A stretch of DNA of 64,000 nt from Betaproteobacteria bacterium (GTDB taxonomy: Bacteria > Pseudomonadota > Gammaproteobacteria > Burkholderiales > Ga0077523): positions 248,001-312,000 of the forward strand of contig JADJPK010000005.1 of the NCBI GenBank assembly GCA_016713305.1, written 5' to 3'. Made by a program: the position numbers and the translations under genes. Under the pieces are notes generated by a model. It had not been told where the DNA came from. It ran no database searches and was given only the letters and a program-made list of their open reading frames with translations. The stretch's first letter is position 1. The number at the start of each line of letters is the position of its first letter. Positions 37,174 through 46,184 of the stretch are shown one piece after another.

Positions 37174-37292
37174 GCCGGAAGGCTCGGGCGGAGTCGACGA
37201 AGAAAGGGGGCGTATTGTAATCAGAAACCACTGGTGCGAACGCCGCAGAATCGCAAAACACGCAACGCATCGGAATGGCAGCGATGCTGTGG

Positions 37293-38444
37293 CTACCGAA
37301 GTGGAACGGATGTGAGCAGCGAGGTGAAGGAACGGCGGGGAACCGGAAGCAGATCGAGAATCTCGAGGCCGCATGCTCGCGCCGCCGCGGCGCCAGGCAT
37401 CGAGATACGGAATGCGCGGGCAAGAAAGTCGGTGATACCGATGGTGACGGTACGATCCAATTGGCGTGACGCCGCGTATCCTTCCAGAACCTTCGCGGAG
37501 GCATTGCCTGCGTTCGTCAGCGCTTTGGTCAATGCCCACGCATCTCTCAGTCCCAGATTCAACCCCTGTCCCGCGACGGGGTGAAGGGTCTGCGCCGCAT
37601 TGCCGATCACCGCGACGTTGCCGCGCGCGATGGGGCTCGTTCTTCGGAGCGACAGCGGGAATGCGCCGCGGTCGCGAATTGCCAGGAAACGGCCCAGCCG
37701 CCAGCCGAAAGACTGTTGCAAGGCATCGAGCACATGGCCGGACGAGGCGGACACGAGCCGTTCTGCGATCTCGGGTGGAAGCGTCCAGACAAGGGCGTAA
37801 CCATCGAAGGATGGAAGCAGTGCAAGAGGCCCATGGTCGGTGAATCGTTCGAACGCGGTACCTGAACTCCCTTTGGCCACGCGCACCGTCCCCACCAGGG
37901 CATGAACACCGTAGTCATCTGACCGGACCGTGAATCCTGCCGAGTCCAGGAGCGCGCCGCCTCCGTCCGCGATGACGGCCACGCGCGCCGCCACGGGACC
38001 GCCGGACGTGGTCAGGCGCACTCCGTCGCCCTCGTCGTCGATGCGCTCGACCGTCGTTCCGAAATCGATCTCGCAGGTCTCCCGCGCCCGCTTCAGGATC
38101 GAATCGACCACGTCACCGTAGGTGGCGACAAAACCGAGCGCGGGAAGCGAGATGTCGGAGGCAAGAAGGTGAGTGCGGCCGACCGCGTGGCACTGCGACA
38201 CATGAACCGCCAGGATCGGTGTTGCCGTGCCTATCTTGCGCAGATCGACCCCTGCTCCCAGAAGTTTGAGATGACTGCCCCAAGAAAGGGCGAGTCCACG
38301 GCGGTCCGCGCGGAATTGATCGGGACCGCGCGATTCGAGCACCCGGCAGCGGAAGCCCGCATCGGACAGAGCGCGTGCGAGATAGAGACCCACCGGCCCC
38401 GCACCCACGATACATATCTGTTCGTTCGAGCCGGTCGGAAGCAC
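37293..38444 (-). CDS. ubiH: UbiH/UbiF/VisC-family FAD-dependent hydroxylase
   Basis: A 383-residue flavoprotein monooxygenase, probably a ubiquinone-ring hydroxylase. The N-terminal dinucleotide fold is CIVGAGPVGLYLARAL. The second FAD motif is VIGNAAQTLHPVAGQGLNLGLRDA, close to the family GDAAHxLHPxAGQG with Asn and Gln substitutions. The best start is GTG 38444, six bases after the pepP stop, though no strong ribosome-binding site is seen. The pepP-ubiH pairing is common in proteobacteria. Which ring carbon it hydroxylates cannot be told from sequence. Confidence 0.88.
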   Translation of the reverse strand: MLPTGSNEQICIVGAGPVGLYLARALSDAGFRCRVLESRGPDQFRADRRGLALSWGSHLKLLGAGVDLRKIGTATPILAVHVSQCHAVGRTHLLASDISLPALGFVATYGDVVDSILKRARETCEIDFGTTVERIDDEGDGVRLTTSGGPVAARVAVIADGGGALLDSAGFTVRSDDYGVHALVGTVRVAKGSSGTAFERFTDHGPLALLPSFDGYALVWTLPPEIAERLVSASSGHVLDALQQSFGWRLGRFLAIRDRGAFPLSLRRTSPIARGNVAVIGNAAQTLHPVAGQGLNLGLRDAWALTKALTNAGNASAKVLEGYAASRQLDRTVTIGITDFLARAFRISMPGAAAARACGLEILDLLPVPRRSFTSLLTSVPLR

Positions 38445-38449
38445 GTCCG

Positions 38450-39778
38450 TCAGGCCACGGTGCCCACGATGGATTCGATATCGGCAACCGACTTCGGCGT
38501 CTCCGCGGTGAGGAGTTCGCAACCGGTCGCCGTTACCAGCGCATCGTCTTCGATGCGGATGCCGATGTTCCAGAACGCCTCGGGGACGTTCTCCGCAGGA
38601 CGGATGTAGCACCCTGGTTCGACGGTCAGCGTCATGCCGGTTTCCAGGGTCCGCCACTGGCCGTCCCGCTTGTAGTCACCCGCGTCGTGCACGTCCAGCC
38701 CGAGCCAGTGTCCCGTGCGGTGCATGTAGAAGCGGCGGAAGTCTCCCGACTCGATGACCGATTCCACCGTTCCGGCACACAACCCGAAGTCGATGAATCC
38801 CCGGACCAGCACGGCAACCGCCGCATCGTGCGCCGCTTCCCAGGGATTGCCCGGGCGAACCTGCGCGATCGCAGCCGCCTGCGCTGCAAGCACCAGCTCG
38901 TAGATATCCCTCTGCGGAGACGAGAACCGGCCATTCACCGGATAGGTCCGCGTGATATCGGAGGCATATCCCTCCAGTTCGCATCCGGCATCGATCAGCA
39001 GCAGGTCGCCGTCTTCCATGCGGCGCGTGTTCTCCACGTAGTGCAGGACGCACGCATTGGGGCCGCTCGCCACGATCGACGGGTAGGCCGGAAAACGGGC
39101 GCCGGAACCCACGAATTCATGCAGCAGCTCGGCCTCGATCTCGTACTCGTGCCTGCCCGGCCGGGTCGCCCTCATGGCGCGCGCGTGTGCCCGGGCCGAA
39201 ATGGCGCCCGCAGCCCGCATGGTTGCGATCTCGTGAGAGTCCTTTATCAGACGCATGTCATCGAGCAGGCGCCGGATGTCGCGGATCTCGCCCGGGGCGG
39301 CGATCCCGCTCCTCGCCTTGGACCGCACCGCATTGAGCCACTCGATGATCCGGCCGTCCCAGGCAGCATCGGAGCCCACGTCCGTATACAGCGCCGGCTG
39401 GTCACCGAGCAGTTCTGCCATGCGCGTGTCGAGAGTGCTTATGTCGTTGGCCTCGTCGAAGCCGAACGCGTCCTTCGCAAGCGCGGGACCGAACCGGTAG
39501 CCATCCCAGATCTCGCGTTCCAGATTCTTCTCGCGGCAGAACAGGATGCACTTCGGATCCGGACCGGCGACGAGCACGAGAACCGACCCGGGCTCGGTGA
39601 ATCCGGAGAGGTAGTAGAAGTAGCTGTCGAATCGGAACGGGTGGTGCGTGTCGCGATTGCGGGTGCGTTCGGCCGAGGTGGCCACGACTGCCACGCCACG
39701 TTCCATGGCACGGAGCAGGCGCGAACGCCGCTCCCGGAAGGGTGCGATGCTCGGGGGGATCTTCAGGGATTCGGTCAT
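38450..39778 (-). CDS. pepP: Xaa-Pro aminopeptidase P
   Basis: Metallopeptidase removing N-terminal residues that precede proline. The 442-residue protein has an N-terminal creatinase-like domain (IAPFRERRSRLLRAM and FYYLSGFTEPG) and a pita-bread catalytic domain. The dinuclear metal ligands are two Asp in DAGCELEGYASDITRTYPVNG, a His in HWLGLDVHDAGD, and Glu in VEPGCYI and GIRIEDDALVT. The start ATG at 39778 is one base after the murU stop. Catalytic residues are all present. Confidence 0.94.
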   Translation of the reverse strand: MTESLKIPPSIAPFRERRSRLLRAMERGVAVVATSAERTRNRDTHHPFRFDSYFYYLSGFTEPGSVLVLVAGPDPKCILFCREKNLEREIWDGYRFGPALAKDAFGFDEANDISTLDTRMAELLGDQPALYTDVGSDAAWDGRIIEWLNAVRSKARSGIAAPGEIRDIRRLLDDMRLIKDSHEIATMRAAGAISARAHARAMRATRPGRHEYEIEAELLHEFVGSGARFPAYPSIVASGPNACVLHYVENTRRMEDGDLLLIDAGCELEGYASDITRTYPVNGRFSSPQRDIYELVLAAQAAAIAQVRPGNPWEAAHDAAVAVLVRGFIDFGLCAGTVESVIESGDFRRFYMHRTGHWLGLDVHDAGDYKRDGQWRTLETGMTLTVEPGCYIRPAENVPEAFWNIGIRIEDDALVTATGCELLTAETPKSVADIESIVGTVA

Positions 39779-39779
39779 G

Positions 39780-40499
39780 TCAGGGATTCGCAGGTTGTCG
39801 CGCGCCGCGTGCAAGCAGACGCAGGTCGAGGGAGGCAAGCCGTTCCGGCGTTCCGACGTCCAGCCAGAAGCCATCAAGACGTTCCGCTGTGACCGCCCCG
39901 CGGGCCATCGCGTTCTGTAGCAAGACCCCCAGCTTTGCACGCGAGCCGCGTGGAATGTGCCGGAACAGCTCGGGGCGGTACATGCCGATGCCGCTGAACG
40001 TGAGCCGGGGCGACCCGTCGGCGAAGGCGCGATCTCCGTCCAGCCGGAAATCGCCGGCGGGATGGTGGTCCGGATTGTCCACCAGCAGCAGGTGTGCGAG
40101 CGCGTCGGAAGGCTCCAGATGGCGCCGTCCACGATTCGCCAGGGCGGCGAAGTCCGCTTCGCAATACACATCACCGTTGATCACGAGGAAGGGTTCGGTA
40201 CCCAGCCGATCGAGGGCCAGCGCGATGCCTCCCGCGGTCTCCAGGGCCTCGCGTTCCGCCGAATACGTGATCGCGAGTCCCCAACGGCTCCCGTCGCCCA
40301 GAGCATCCTCGATCATGAAGCCGAGGTGGGCATGATTCACGATGATGTCGCGGATTCCCGCGGCGGCCAATCGTTCGAGATGCCAGACGATGAGCGGTTT
40401 TCCGCCCGCCTCCAGCAGAGGCTTCGGGCAACGGTCGGTCAGGGGCCTCATCCGCTCGCCCCGGCCGGCGGCCAGGATCATCGCCTTCAAGCTGTCCAT
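39780..40499 (-). CDS. murU: N-acetylmuramate-1-phosphate uridylyltransferase-type nucleotidyltransferase
   Basis: A 239-residue sugar-phosphate nucleotidyltransferase. The N-terminal motif MILAAGRGERMRPLTDRCPKPLL carries the nucleotide-binding G-x-G-x-R and Lys of the family, and VINGDVY contains a metal-binding Asp. In pseudomonads MurU acts with AmgK to turn recycled MurNAc into UDP-MurNAc, bypassing de novo synthesis and fosfomycin-sensitive MurA. The AmgK-like kinase gene is 76 bases upstream, which supports that role. A generic hexose-1-phosphate nucleotidyltransferase is the alternative. Confidence 0.85.
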   Translation of the reverse strand: MDSLKAMILAAGRGERMRPLTDRCPKPLLEAGGKPLIVWHLERLAAAGIRDIIVNHAHLGFMIEDALGDGSRWGLAITYSAEREALETAGGIALALDRLGTEPFLVINGDVYCEADFAALANRGRRHLEPSDALAHLLLVDNPDHHPAGDFRLDGDRAFADGSPRLTFSGIGMYRPELFRHIPRGSRAKLGVLLQNAMARGAVTAERLDGFWLDVGTPERLASLDLRLLARGARQPANP

Positions 40500-40575
40500 G
40501 CCCACACCCGGCGCAAGACGTGCTCGGCGATGAGTTGCCCGGAGTTGCGGATACCTGCCATTTCCGGGACTTTCA

Positions 40576-41574
40576 TCAGAAGGTGTAGCCAGCCTGGGGT
40601 GCGCGTTCCTCGATCGTGTCCAGGAGCGGCAGCAGGCCCGCGAGTTCGCCGTAGCGCAGCGCCGTGGACCGCACGTACCGCAAGAACCGCGGCGTGTCCT
40701 CCAGGTAGCCCCGCTTCCCGTCCCGGTAGTTGAGCCGGGCGAAGATGCCGAGCACCTTGAGGTGCCGTTGCATTCCCATCCATTCCACGTCGCGGTAGAA
40801 CTCGCCGAAATCCGCCGACACGGGGAGCCGGGCACGACGCGCTTTTTCCCAGTAGCGGATGGTCCAGTCGAGGATCTCCCGTTCCTCCCAGCTGATGAAG
40901 GCGTCGCGCATCAGGGAAGCCACGTCATAAGTGATCGGACCATGCACGGCATCCTGGAAGTCCAGGATGCCGGGGTTCGGGTCGCTCACCATCAGATTGC
41001 GTGGCATGTAGTCGCGGTGAACGTAGACGCGAGGTTGCGCCAGGATGTTCCGAAGCAGGGTGGCGAACACGCCTTCGAGCATGCCGGCGAGTTCCGCGGT
41101 CGACTCAAGGCGGTGGTGCCGCGCCAGATACCAATCGGGAAAGAGCGCCAGTTCCCGCCGCAGCAGTGCCTCGTCGTAGGAGGGCAGCACATCCGGCCGG
41201 CTCGCGAGCTGCCAGGAAACGAGTGCCGTCGTCGCCGAATCGAACAGTCCGGGTGCGAGCGTCCGGTCGCGCTCGATCGCCTGCAGGAAGGTGGCATTGC
41301 CCAGGTCGGTCAGGAGCAGAAAACCGGCTCCGAGATCCTGTGCCAGCACTTTCGGCGCGTGCAGCCCCGCCTCATTCAGGAGTTGCGCCACCTTGACGAA
41401 AGGACGGCAATCCTCGTGCTCCGGTGGCGCGTCCATGATGATCCAGGATCGTTCGCCGTCGCGCGCGCGGAAGTAGCGGCGGAAGCTCGCGTCCGATGAG
41501 GCCGGTTCGAGGGACACCCGGATACCGGGCAGTGCACGGGACAACCAGACTTTTAGCGCGTCGAGACGATCCAA
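40576..41574 (-). CDS. amgK: Anomeric MurNAc/GlcNAc kinase AmgK-like phosphotransferase
   Basis: A 332-residue aminoglycoside-phosphotransferase-fold kinase. The Brenner-type catalytic loop YVHRDYMPRNLMV and the metal site GILDFQDAVHGPITYD are intact. AmgK phosphorylates the anomeric hydroxyl of MurNAc in muropeptide recycling. Next to murU and divergent from lptD, it reproduces the pseudomonad arrangement. AmpG is elsewhere in the window. The first 25 residues (LKVWLSRALPGIRVSLEPAS) align with the family start. Confidence 0.86.
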   Translation of the reverse strand: MDRLDALKVWLSRALPGIRVSLEPASSDASFRRYFRARDGERSWIIMDAPPEHEDCRPFVKVAQLLNEAGLHAPKVLAQDLGAGFLLLTDLGNATFLQAIERDRTLAPGLFDSATTALVSWQLASRPDVLPSYDEALLRRELALFPDWYLARHHRLESTAELAGMLEGVFATLLRNILAQPRVYVHRDYMPRNLMVSDPNPGILDFQDAVHGPITYDVASLMRDAFISWEEREILDWTIRYWEKARRARLPVSADFGEFYRDVEWMGMQRHLKVLGIFARLNYRDGKRGYLEDTPRFLRYVRSTALRYGELAGLLPLLDTIEERAPQAGYTF

Positions 41575-41592
41575 GGAGCGACCTGCGGGTTC

Positions 41593-41598
41593 TATACT
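41593..41598 (+). promoter_or_regulatory. Possible -10 element for lptD
   Basis: TATACT lies 36 bases upstream of the lptD ATG in the 59-base gap with the divergent amgK. The hexamer at the matching -35 position (TCCAAG) is a poor match, so this is tentative. Confidence 0.35.
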
Positions 41599-41633
41599 TC
41601 CGGCATTCTAACAACGCCCCCGTCTCGCCACCC

Positions 41634-43865
41634 ATGCCGCTCGTCGCCCGATGGCTGTTCGCCGCGGCCGTCTCGCTACCCGCGACGGCCATGGGGCAGT
41701 CGCTCGGACTCAAGCTCAAGCTCGATCCTGCGCTTCGCGCGCCGACGCCTGCCGAACTCACGCAGGGTGACTCCGCGCTCTTTCTCGAGGCCGATCGCGT
41801 GGCCGGCAAGGCGGGCGACAGTGTGCAGGCCGACGGCAACGTGCGCCTGCGGTCACGCGGCCAGACTGTCTTCGCCGACAACGTCGTCTATACACCCGCC
41901 GACGAGGTGCTCACGGCCACCGGCCATGTCAGGGTCGACAGGCTGGGAGACATGATCGAAGGCGCGAAGGTGCGCATCGACATGCGGAACGACAAGGCAT
42001 ACGCGGAGTCGCCCGAGTACTACTTCCGCGCGCTGAACGCGCGGGGCAAAGCCAATCGACTGTTCGTCGACAGCAAGACGCGCATCAAGGCCGAAGCGGC
42101 CACGTACAGCACCTGCGTCCCTCCCAGTCAGGACTGGTTTCTCAAGGTCAGGAAGCTCGATCTCGATCGCGAGAAGGATGAAGGCGTCGCCCGGGGGGCC
42201 ACGGTGTATTTCAAGAATGTGCCGTTTCTCTACACGCCCTACATCGACTTTCCACTCTCCAATGCACGCAAGAGCGGCTTCCTCGGCCCGACCTATGGCA
42301 CCACCGGCAAGAGCGGCTTCGAACTGACCGTCCCGTACTACCTCAATCTTGCCCCGAACTACGACGCCACGATCGCCCCGCGGTTCCTCGCCAAGCGAGG
42401 ACTGATGTTCAACAACGAGTTCCGCTACCTCAACGCCAACTTCTCGGGCATCGTGAATGCGGAGTTCCTTCCCAACGATCGCGAACGCGGGGGCGAGCGC
42501 CGGTACGCGCTTGCCTTGCGCCACAACCATGCGCTCACGCCGGCGCTCACCGGCTACGTGAATCTGCAGAAGGCTTCCGACGACCGTTACTTTGTCGACC
42601 TGTCCAACCGGCTGGCCGTCACGTCGATATCCAATCTTCCCCGGGAAGGAGGGCTCACCTACAACGGCGGCTGGTGGACCTTCGCGGGCCGGACGCAGAA
42701 ATTCCAGACGCTGCAGGATCCGCTGGCCCCCATCACTCCTCCCTATGCCAGGCTGCCGCAGCTCACCTTCACGGCGCTTCGGCAGGATGTGAGGGGATTC
42801 GATGCCAACCTTGCATCGGAGTACGTCTCCTTCTCCCATCCCACGTTGCTGAATGGCAGACGGACAACGATCTATCCGAGCCTCACGTATCCGATCCAGA
42901 GGTCGTTCGCCACCATACTTCCCAAGGTCGGCCTGCACTACACGCGTTACGAACTCGATGGCGCGGGCCAGCCGGGGACGCAGGACAGGATGCTGCCCAT
43001 CTTCAGCGTGGACAGTTCGGTCACCTTCGAACGCAACACCAGTTTCCGCGGCACGCCGCTGCTGCAGACGCTCGAGCCGAGGCTCTACTACGTCTACATT
43101 CCCTATCACGATCAAAGCCGCCTGCCGGTCTTCGACACGGCTGTGGCGGACTTCAACCTCGCGCAGGTCTTCAGCGAGAACCAGTTCGTGGGCGGCGACC
43201 GCATCAACGATGCGAACCAGCTGACGGCAGGGGTGTCGAGCCGGTTGATCGACGCGCTGGACGGCCGCGAACGCCTGCGGCTCACGCTGGCCCAAAGATT
43301 CTTTTTCGCCGACCAGCGCGTGACCCTGCCCAACACGGTCGCGCGTACGCAGAACCGATCCGATGTGCTGGCAGCGCTCACGGGACGCATGAGCCAGTCC
43401 TGGTACATCGATACGGCAGTCAAGATGGACATCAATCAGGGCCGCCCGGACCGGTCGATGTTCTCGTTGCGCTACAACCCCCAGATCGGCAATCTCGTCA
43501 ATCTCGGGTATCGCTTCAATCGCGGAAGCTTCGAGCAGGTCGATGTGTCGGGTCAGTGGCAGCTCAACGAACGCTGGAGCGGTGTCGGCCGCCTCGCCTA
43601 CTCGATGTTCGACCGGCGCGCGACGACCACCATCGCCGGCATTGAGTACAATGCCGGTTGCTGGGTCGGCCGTTTCGTCCTGCAGGAATTCGTCACCTTC
43701 ACCCAGGACAGCGTCCGGGCGTTCTTCTTCCAGCTGGAGTTGAACGGCCTGTCGAAGATCGGCTCCAATCCGCTGGAAATCCTCAGGCAGAACGTGCTGG
43801 GCTATCAGCGCATGAACGCACTGCCGCAGTCCCAGTTCAACGAAGACTACTACCCCATGCAGTGA
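41634..43865 (+). CDS. lptD: LPS-assembly protein LptD
   Basis: Outer-membrane beta-barrel that, with LptE, inserts LPS into the outer leaflet. The 743-residue protein has a signal peptide (about 1-21, ending ATAMGQ). An OstA/LptA-type N-terminal domain follows (about 45-145, including DSVQADGNVRLRSRGQTVFADNVVY), then a large C-terminal barrel. Only two cysteines are seen, Cys161 (YSTCVPPSQDW) and Cys676 (NAGCWVGRF). This suggests a single interdomain disulfide rather than the two of E. coli. The start at 41634 is chosen because it gives the signal peptide. An earlier in-frame codon at 41496 lies in amgK. Confidence 0.95.
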   Translation: MPLVARWLFAAAVSLPATAMGQSLGLKLKLDPALRAPTPAELTQGDSALFLEADRVAGKAGDSVQADGNVRLRSRGQTVFADNVVYTPADEVLTATGHVRVDRLGDMIEGAKVRIDMRNDKAYAESPEYYFRALNARGKANRLFVDSKTRIKAEAATYSTCVPPSQDWFLKVRKLDLDREKDEGVARGATVYFKNVPFLYTPYIDFPLSNARKSGFLGPTYGTTGKSGFELTVPYYLNLAPNYDATIAPRFLAKRGLMFNNEFRYLNANFSGIVNAEFLPNDRERGGERRYALALRHNHALTPALTGYVNLQKASDDRYFVDLSNRLAVTSISNLPREGGLTYNGGWWTFAGRTQKFQTLQDPLAPITPPYARLPQLTFTALRQDVRGFDANLASEYVSFSHPTLLNGRRTTIYPSLTYPIQRSFATILPKVGLHYTRYELDGAGQPGTQDRMLPIFSVDSSVTFERNTSFRGTPLLQTLEPRLYYVYIPYHDQSRLPVFDTAVADFNLAQVFSENQFVGGDRINDANQLTAGVSSRLIDALDGRERLRLTLAQRFFFADQRVTLPNTVARTQNRSDVLAALTGRMSQSWYIDTAVKMDINQGRPDRSMFSLRYNPQIGNLVNLGYRFNRGSFEQVDVSGQWQLNERWSGVGRLAYSMFDRRATTTIAGIEYNAGCWVGRFVLQEFVTFTQDSVRAFFFQLELNGLSKIGSNPLEILRQNVLGYQRMNALPQSQFNEDYYPMQ

Positions 43866-43887
43866 CCGCAGCCAGGTGCCGCCCTTG

Positions 43888-45198
43888 ATGACCTACTCCA
43901 GACTTGCACTCATCTTTCTCGCATGCCTTTGGGCGGTGCTGCCGCAACATGCGGATGCCGCGGAGCGCAGACGGGATCCCATCCTGGTGGACCGTGTGAT
44001 CGCCGTGGTGAACAACGAAGTCATCACCCAGCTCGAGCTGGAGGAGCAGGTCAAGCTGGCCTCACGCGAATTGACCAGGCAGGGGACCGCTCTGCCGCAG
44101 CGCGAATTGCTGGACAAGCAGTTGCTCGAGCGCATGATCACGACGCGGGTTCTGGTTCAGTATGCGAAGGAGACGGGGTTGCGCGTGGACGAGGCACAGG
44201 TGGACCGGGCGGTGTCCCGGCTGGCGAAGGAAAACAAGATGAGCCCGGCGGAACTGAAGGAGTTCCTGCAGGAAGAAGGGGTGGACTTCAGCCGGTATCG
44301 GGAGGATGTCCGCAACGACATTTTCATCGCGAGGCTTCGCGAACGCGAAGTGGAAGGCCGGGTTTCGGTGTCGGATGCGGAAATCGAGAGCTATCTCAAG
44401 GGCCAGCAGGCCTCCGGTCGCAACGACGAGTTCAATCTGTTGCATATCCTGGTCACGGTTCCCGAGGCGGCCGCTCCCGATCAGATCCAGGCGCGGAAGA
44501 CACGCGCGGAGGAGGCGTTGGCCAAGCTGAGGCAGGGGGCCGACTTCAAGCAGGTCTCGGCGACCTACTCGGACGCCACCAACGCCTTGCAAGGGGGCGA
44601 ACTCGGCTGGCGAAGCGTGGGCAGGCTGCCTTCCATCTTTGCGCAGGCCGTGTCCGGCATGAAGCCCGGCGATGTGTCGGGGCTGCTGCGGAGTCCCAAC
44701 GGGTTCCACATTCTCAAGCTCGTCGAGAAGCGGTCCACCTCCAACCAGGTGGTGGTCGAGCAGACGAGGGCCCGTCACATTCTCGTGCGGCTGAACGAGA
44801 TCGTCGCCGAAGACGAGGCAAAGCGGCGTCTGGAAGCGATCCGGGAGAAGGTCGTTGCGGGTGGCGATTTTGCGGAATTCGCCCGCGCTCAGTCGGAAGA
44901 CTCGAGTGCTGCGCGGGGCGGGGACCTCGGTTGGCTCTCGCCAGGCGACACCGTGCCGGAGTTCGAACAGGCGATGGCAGCGCTCAAGCCAGGAGAAGTG
45001 AGCCCGCCGGTGCAGTCGCCGTTCGGGTGGCATCTGATCCAGGTCCTCCAGCGGCGTACCGAAGACATGACCAAGGAGCGGGAGCGTCAGCTTGCCCGTC
45101 AATCCATTCGCATGCGAAAGGGCGATGAAGCCTTCACCGACTGGGTGAGGCAGATGCGTGACCGCGCATTCGTCGAATATCGCCTAGAGGAGCGTTGA
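43888..45198 (+). CDS. surA: Periplasmic chaperone / peptidyl-prolyl isomerase SurA
   Basis: Chaperone for outer-membrane proteins. Numbering from GTG 43876 gives 440 residues. I prefer ATG 43888, giving 436, because it directly precedes the signal peptide (SRLALIFLACLWAVLPQHADA). The N-terminal chaperone region begins VDRVIAVVNNEVIT. Two parvulin PPIase domains lie at about 185-287 (FNLLHILVTVPE and SPNGFHILKL) and 296-395 (ARHILVRLNE and SPFGWHLIQVL). It is 22 bases after lptD, whose product is a known SurA client, and is coupled to pdxA by TTGA. Confidence 0.95.
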   Translation: MTYSRLALIFLACLWAVLPQHADAAERRRDPILVDRVIAVVNNEVITQLELEEQVKLASRELTRQGTALPQRELLDKQLLERMITTRVLVQYAKETGLRVDEAQVDRAVSRLAKENKMSPAELKEFLQEEGVDFSRYREDVRNDIFIARLREREVEGRVSVSDAEIESYLKGQQASGRNDEFNLLHILVTVPEAAAPDQIQARKTRAEEALAKLRQGADFKQVSATYSDATNALQGGELGWRSVGRLPSIFAQAVSGMKPGDVSGLLRSPNGFHILKLVEKRSTSNQVVVEQTRARHILVRLNEIVAEDEAKRRLEAIREKVVAGGDFAEFARAQSEDSSAARGGDLGWLSPGDTVPEFEQAMAALKPGEVSPPVQSPFGWHLIQVLQRRTEDMTKERERQLARQSIRMRKGDEAFTDWVRQMRDRAFVEYRLEER

Positions 45199-46184
45199 AC
45201 CCTCCACTTGTCGCGGTCACCACCGGCGAACCTGCCGGGGTGGGACCCGAACTGTGCATGCGAGTCGCGGCAGGCTGTTCCCTGCCGCTGGTGCTCATCG
45301 GTGATCGCGACCTCCTCCGGGAGCGGGCGATGGCTTGCGGGATTCCCTCGTCGATTCCCGATCACGACCCGGCCGTCCCAAGCGGATTGCCGACCATTCT
45401 TCACGTGCCGCTCGCTGTGCCATCGGCGGCCGGACAGCCGGATGCCAGAAACGCGGACTACGTGCTCGCCACGCTGGATCGGGCGATCGACGGCTGTACC
45501 TCCGGGGAGTTCTGCGCCATGGTCACGGCCCCCGTGCAGAAGTCCGTCATCGCGGAGGGAGGCCACGATTTCATGGGACATACCGAGTACCTCGCGGAGC
45601 GATGCGGCGTCGATCGGGTGGTCATGATGCTCGTCGGCGGCGGGATGCGGGTTGCGTTGGCAACGACGCACCTCGCCTTGCGCGACGTACCGGATGCCAT
45701 CAAGCAGCCGTCCCTGGAAGAGACCATCCGGATTCTTCACGCGGATCTGAAATCGAAGTTCGGCATCGCCCGTCCGCGAATCCTGGTGGCCGGCCTCAAT
45801 CCTCACGCGGGCGAGGCCGGGCGGTTCGGTCGCGAGGAAATCGAGGTGATCGAACCCGTGATCCGGGCCATGCAGCGGCGGGGGTTCGACGTCACCGGCC
45901 CGCTGCCAGCGGACACGTTGTTCCAGTCACGCTACCTCGATCGCGCAGATGCTGTTCTTGCGATGTATCACGACCAGGGGCTCGCCGTTCTCAAGTACGC
46001 AAGCTTCGGACGGGGCGTGAACGTCACCTTGGGCCTGCCGATCGTGCGAACGTCGGTGGATCATGGCACGGCGCTCGACCTCGCCGGCACCGGCAAAGCC
46101 GACGACGGAAGTCTCCGTGCCGCGGTGGAACTCGCCTGCGCTCTTGCCGGTGTCGGGCGGGAGGGGTTCTCCGATGACCGCTGA
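45195..46184 (+). CDS. pdxA: 4-hydroxythreonine-4-phosphate dehydrogenase
   Basis: NAD-dependent enzyme of pyridoxal-phosphate synthesis. The 329-residue sequence starts NPPLVAVTTGEPAGVGPE and contains the metal-binding His in FMGHTEYLAE, AGLNPHAGEAGRFGREE and the conserved MYHDQGLAVLKY. The start is TTG at 45195, overlapping the surA stop. It overlaps rsmA by 11 bases. The surA-pdxA-rsmA order is widespread in proteobacteria. Confidence 0.95.
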   Translation: MNPPLVAVTTGEPAGVGPELCMRVAAGCSLPLVLIGDRDLLRERAMACGIPSSIPDHDPAVPSGLPTILHVPLAVPSAAGQPDARNADYVLATLDRAIDGCTSGEFCAMVTAPVQKSVIAEGGHDFMGHTEYLAERCGVDRVVMMLVGGGMRVALATTHLALRDVPDAIKQPSLEETIRILHADLKSKFGIARPRILVAGLNPHAGEAGRFGREEIEVIEPVIRAMQRRGFDVTGPLPADTLFQSRYLDRADAVLAMYHDQGLAVLKYASFGRGVNVTLGLPIVRTSVDHGTALDLAGTGKADDGSLRAAVELACALAGVGREGFSDDR

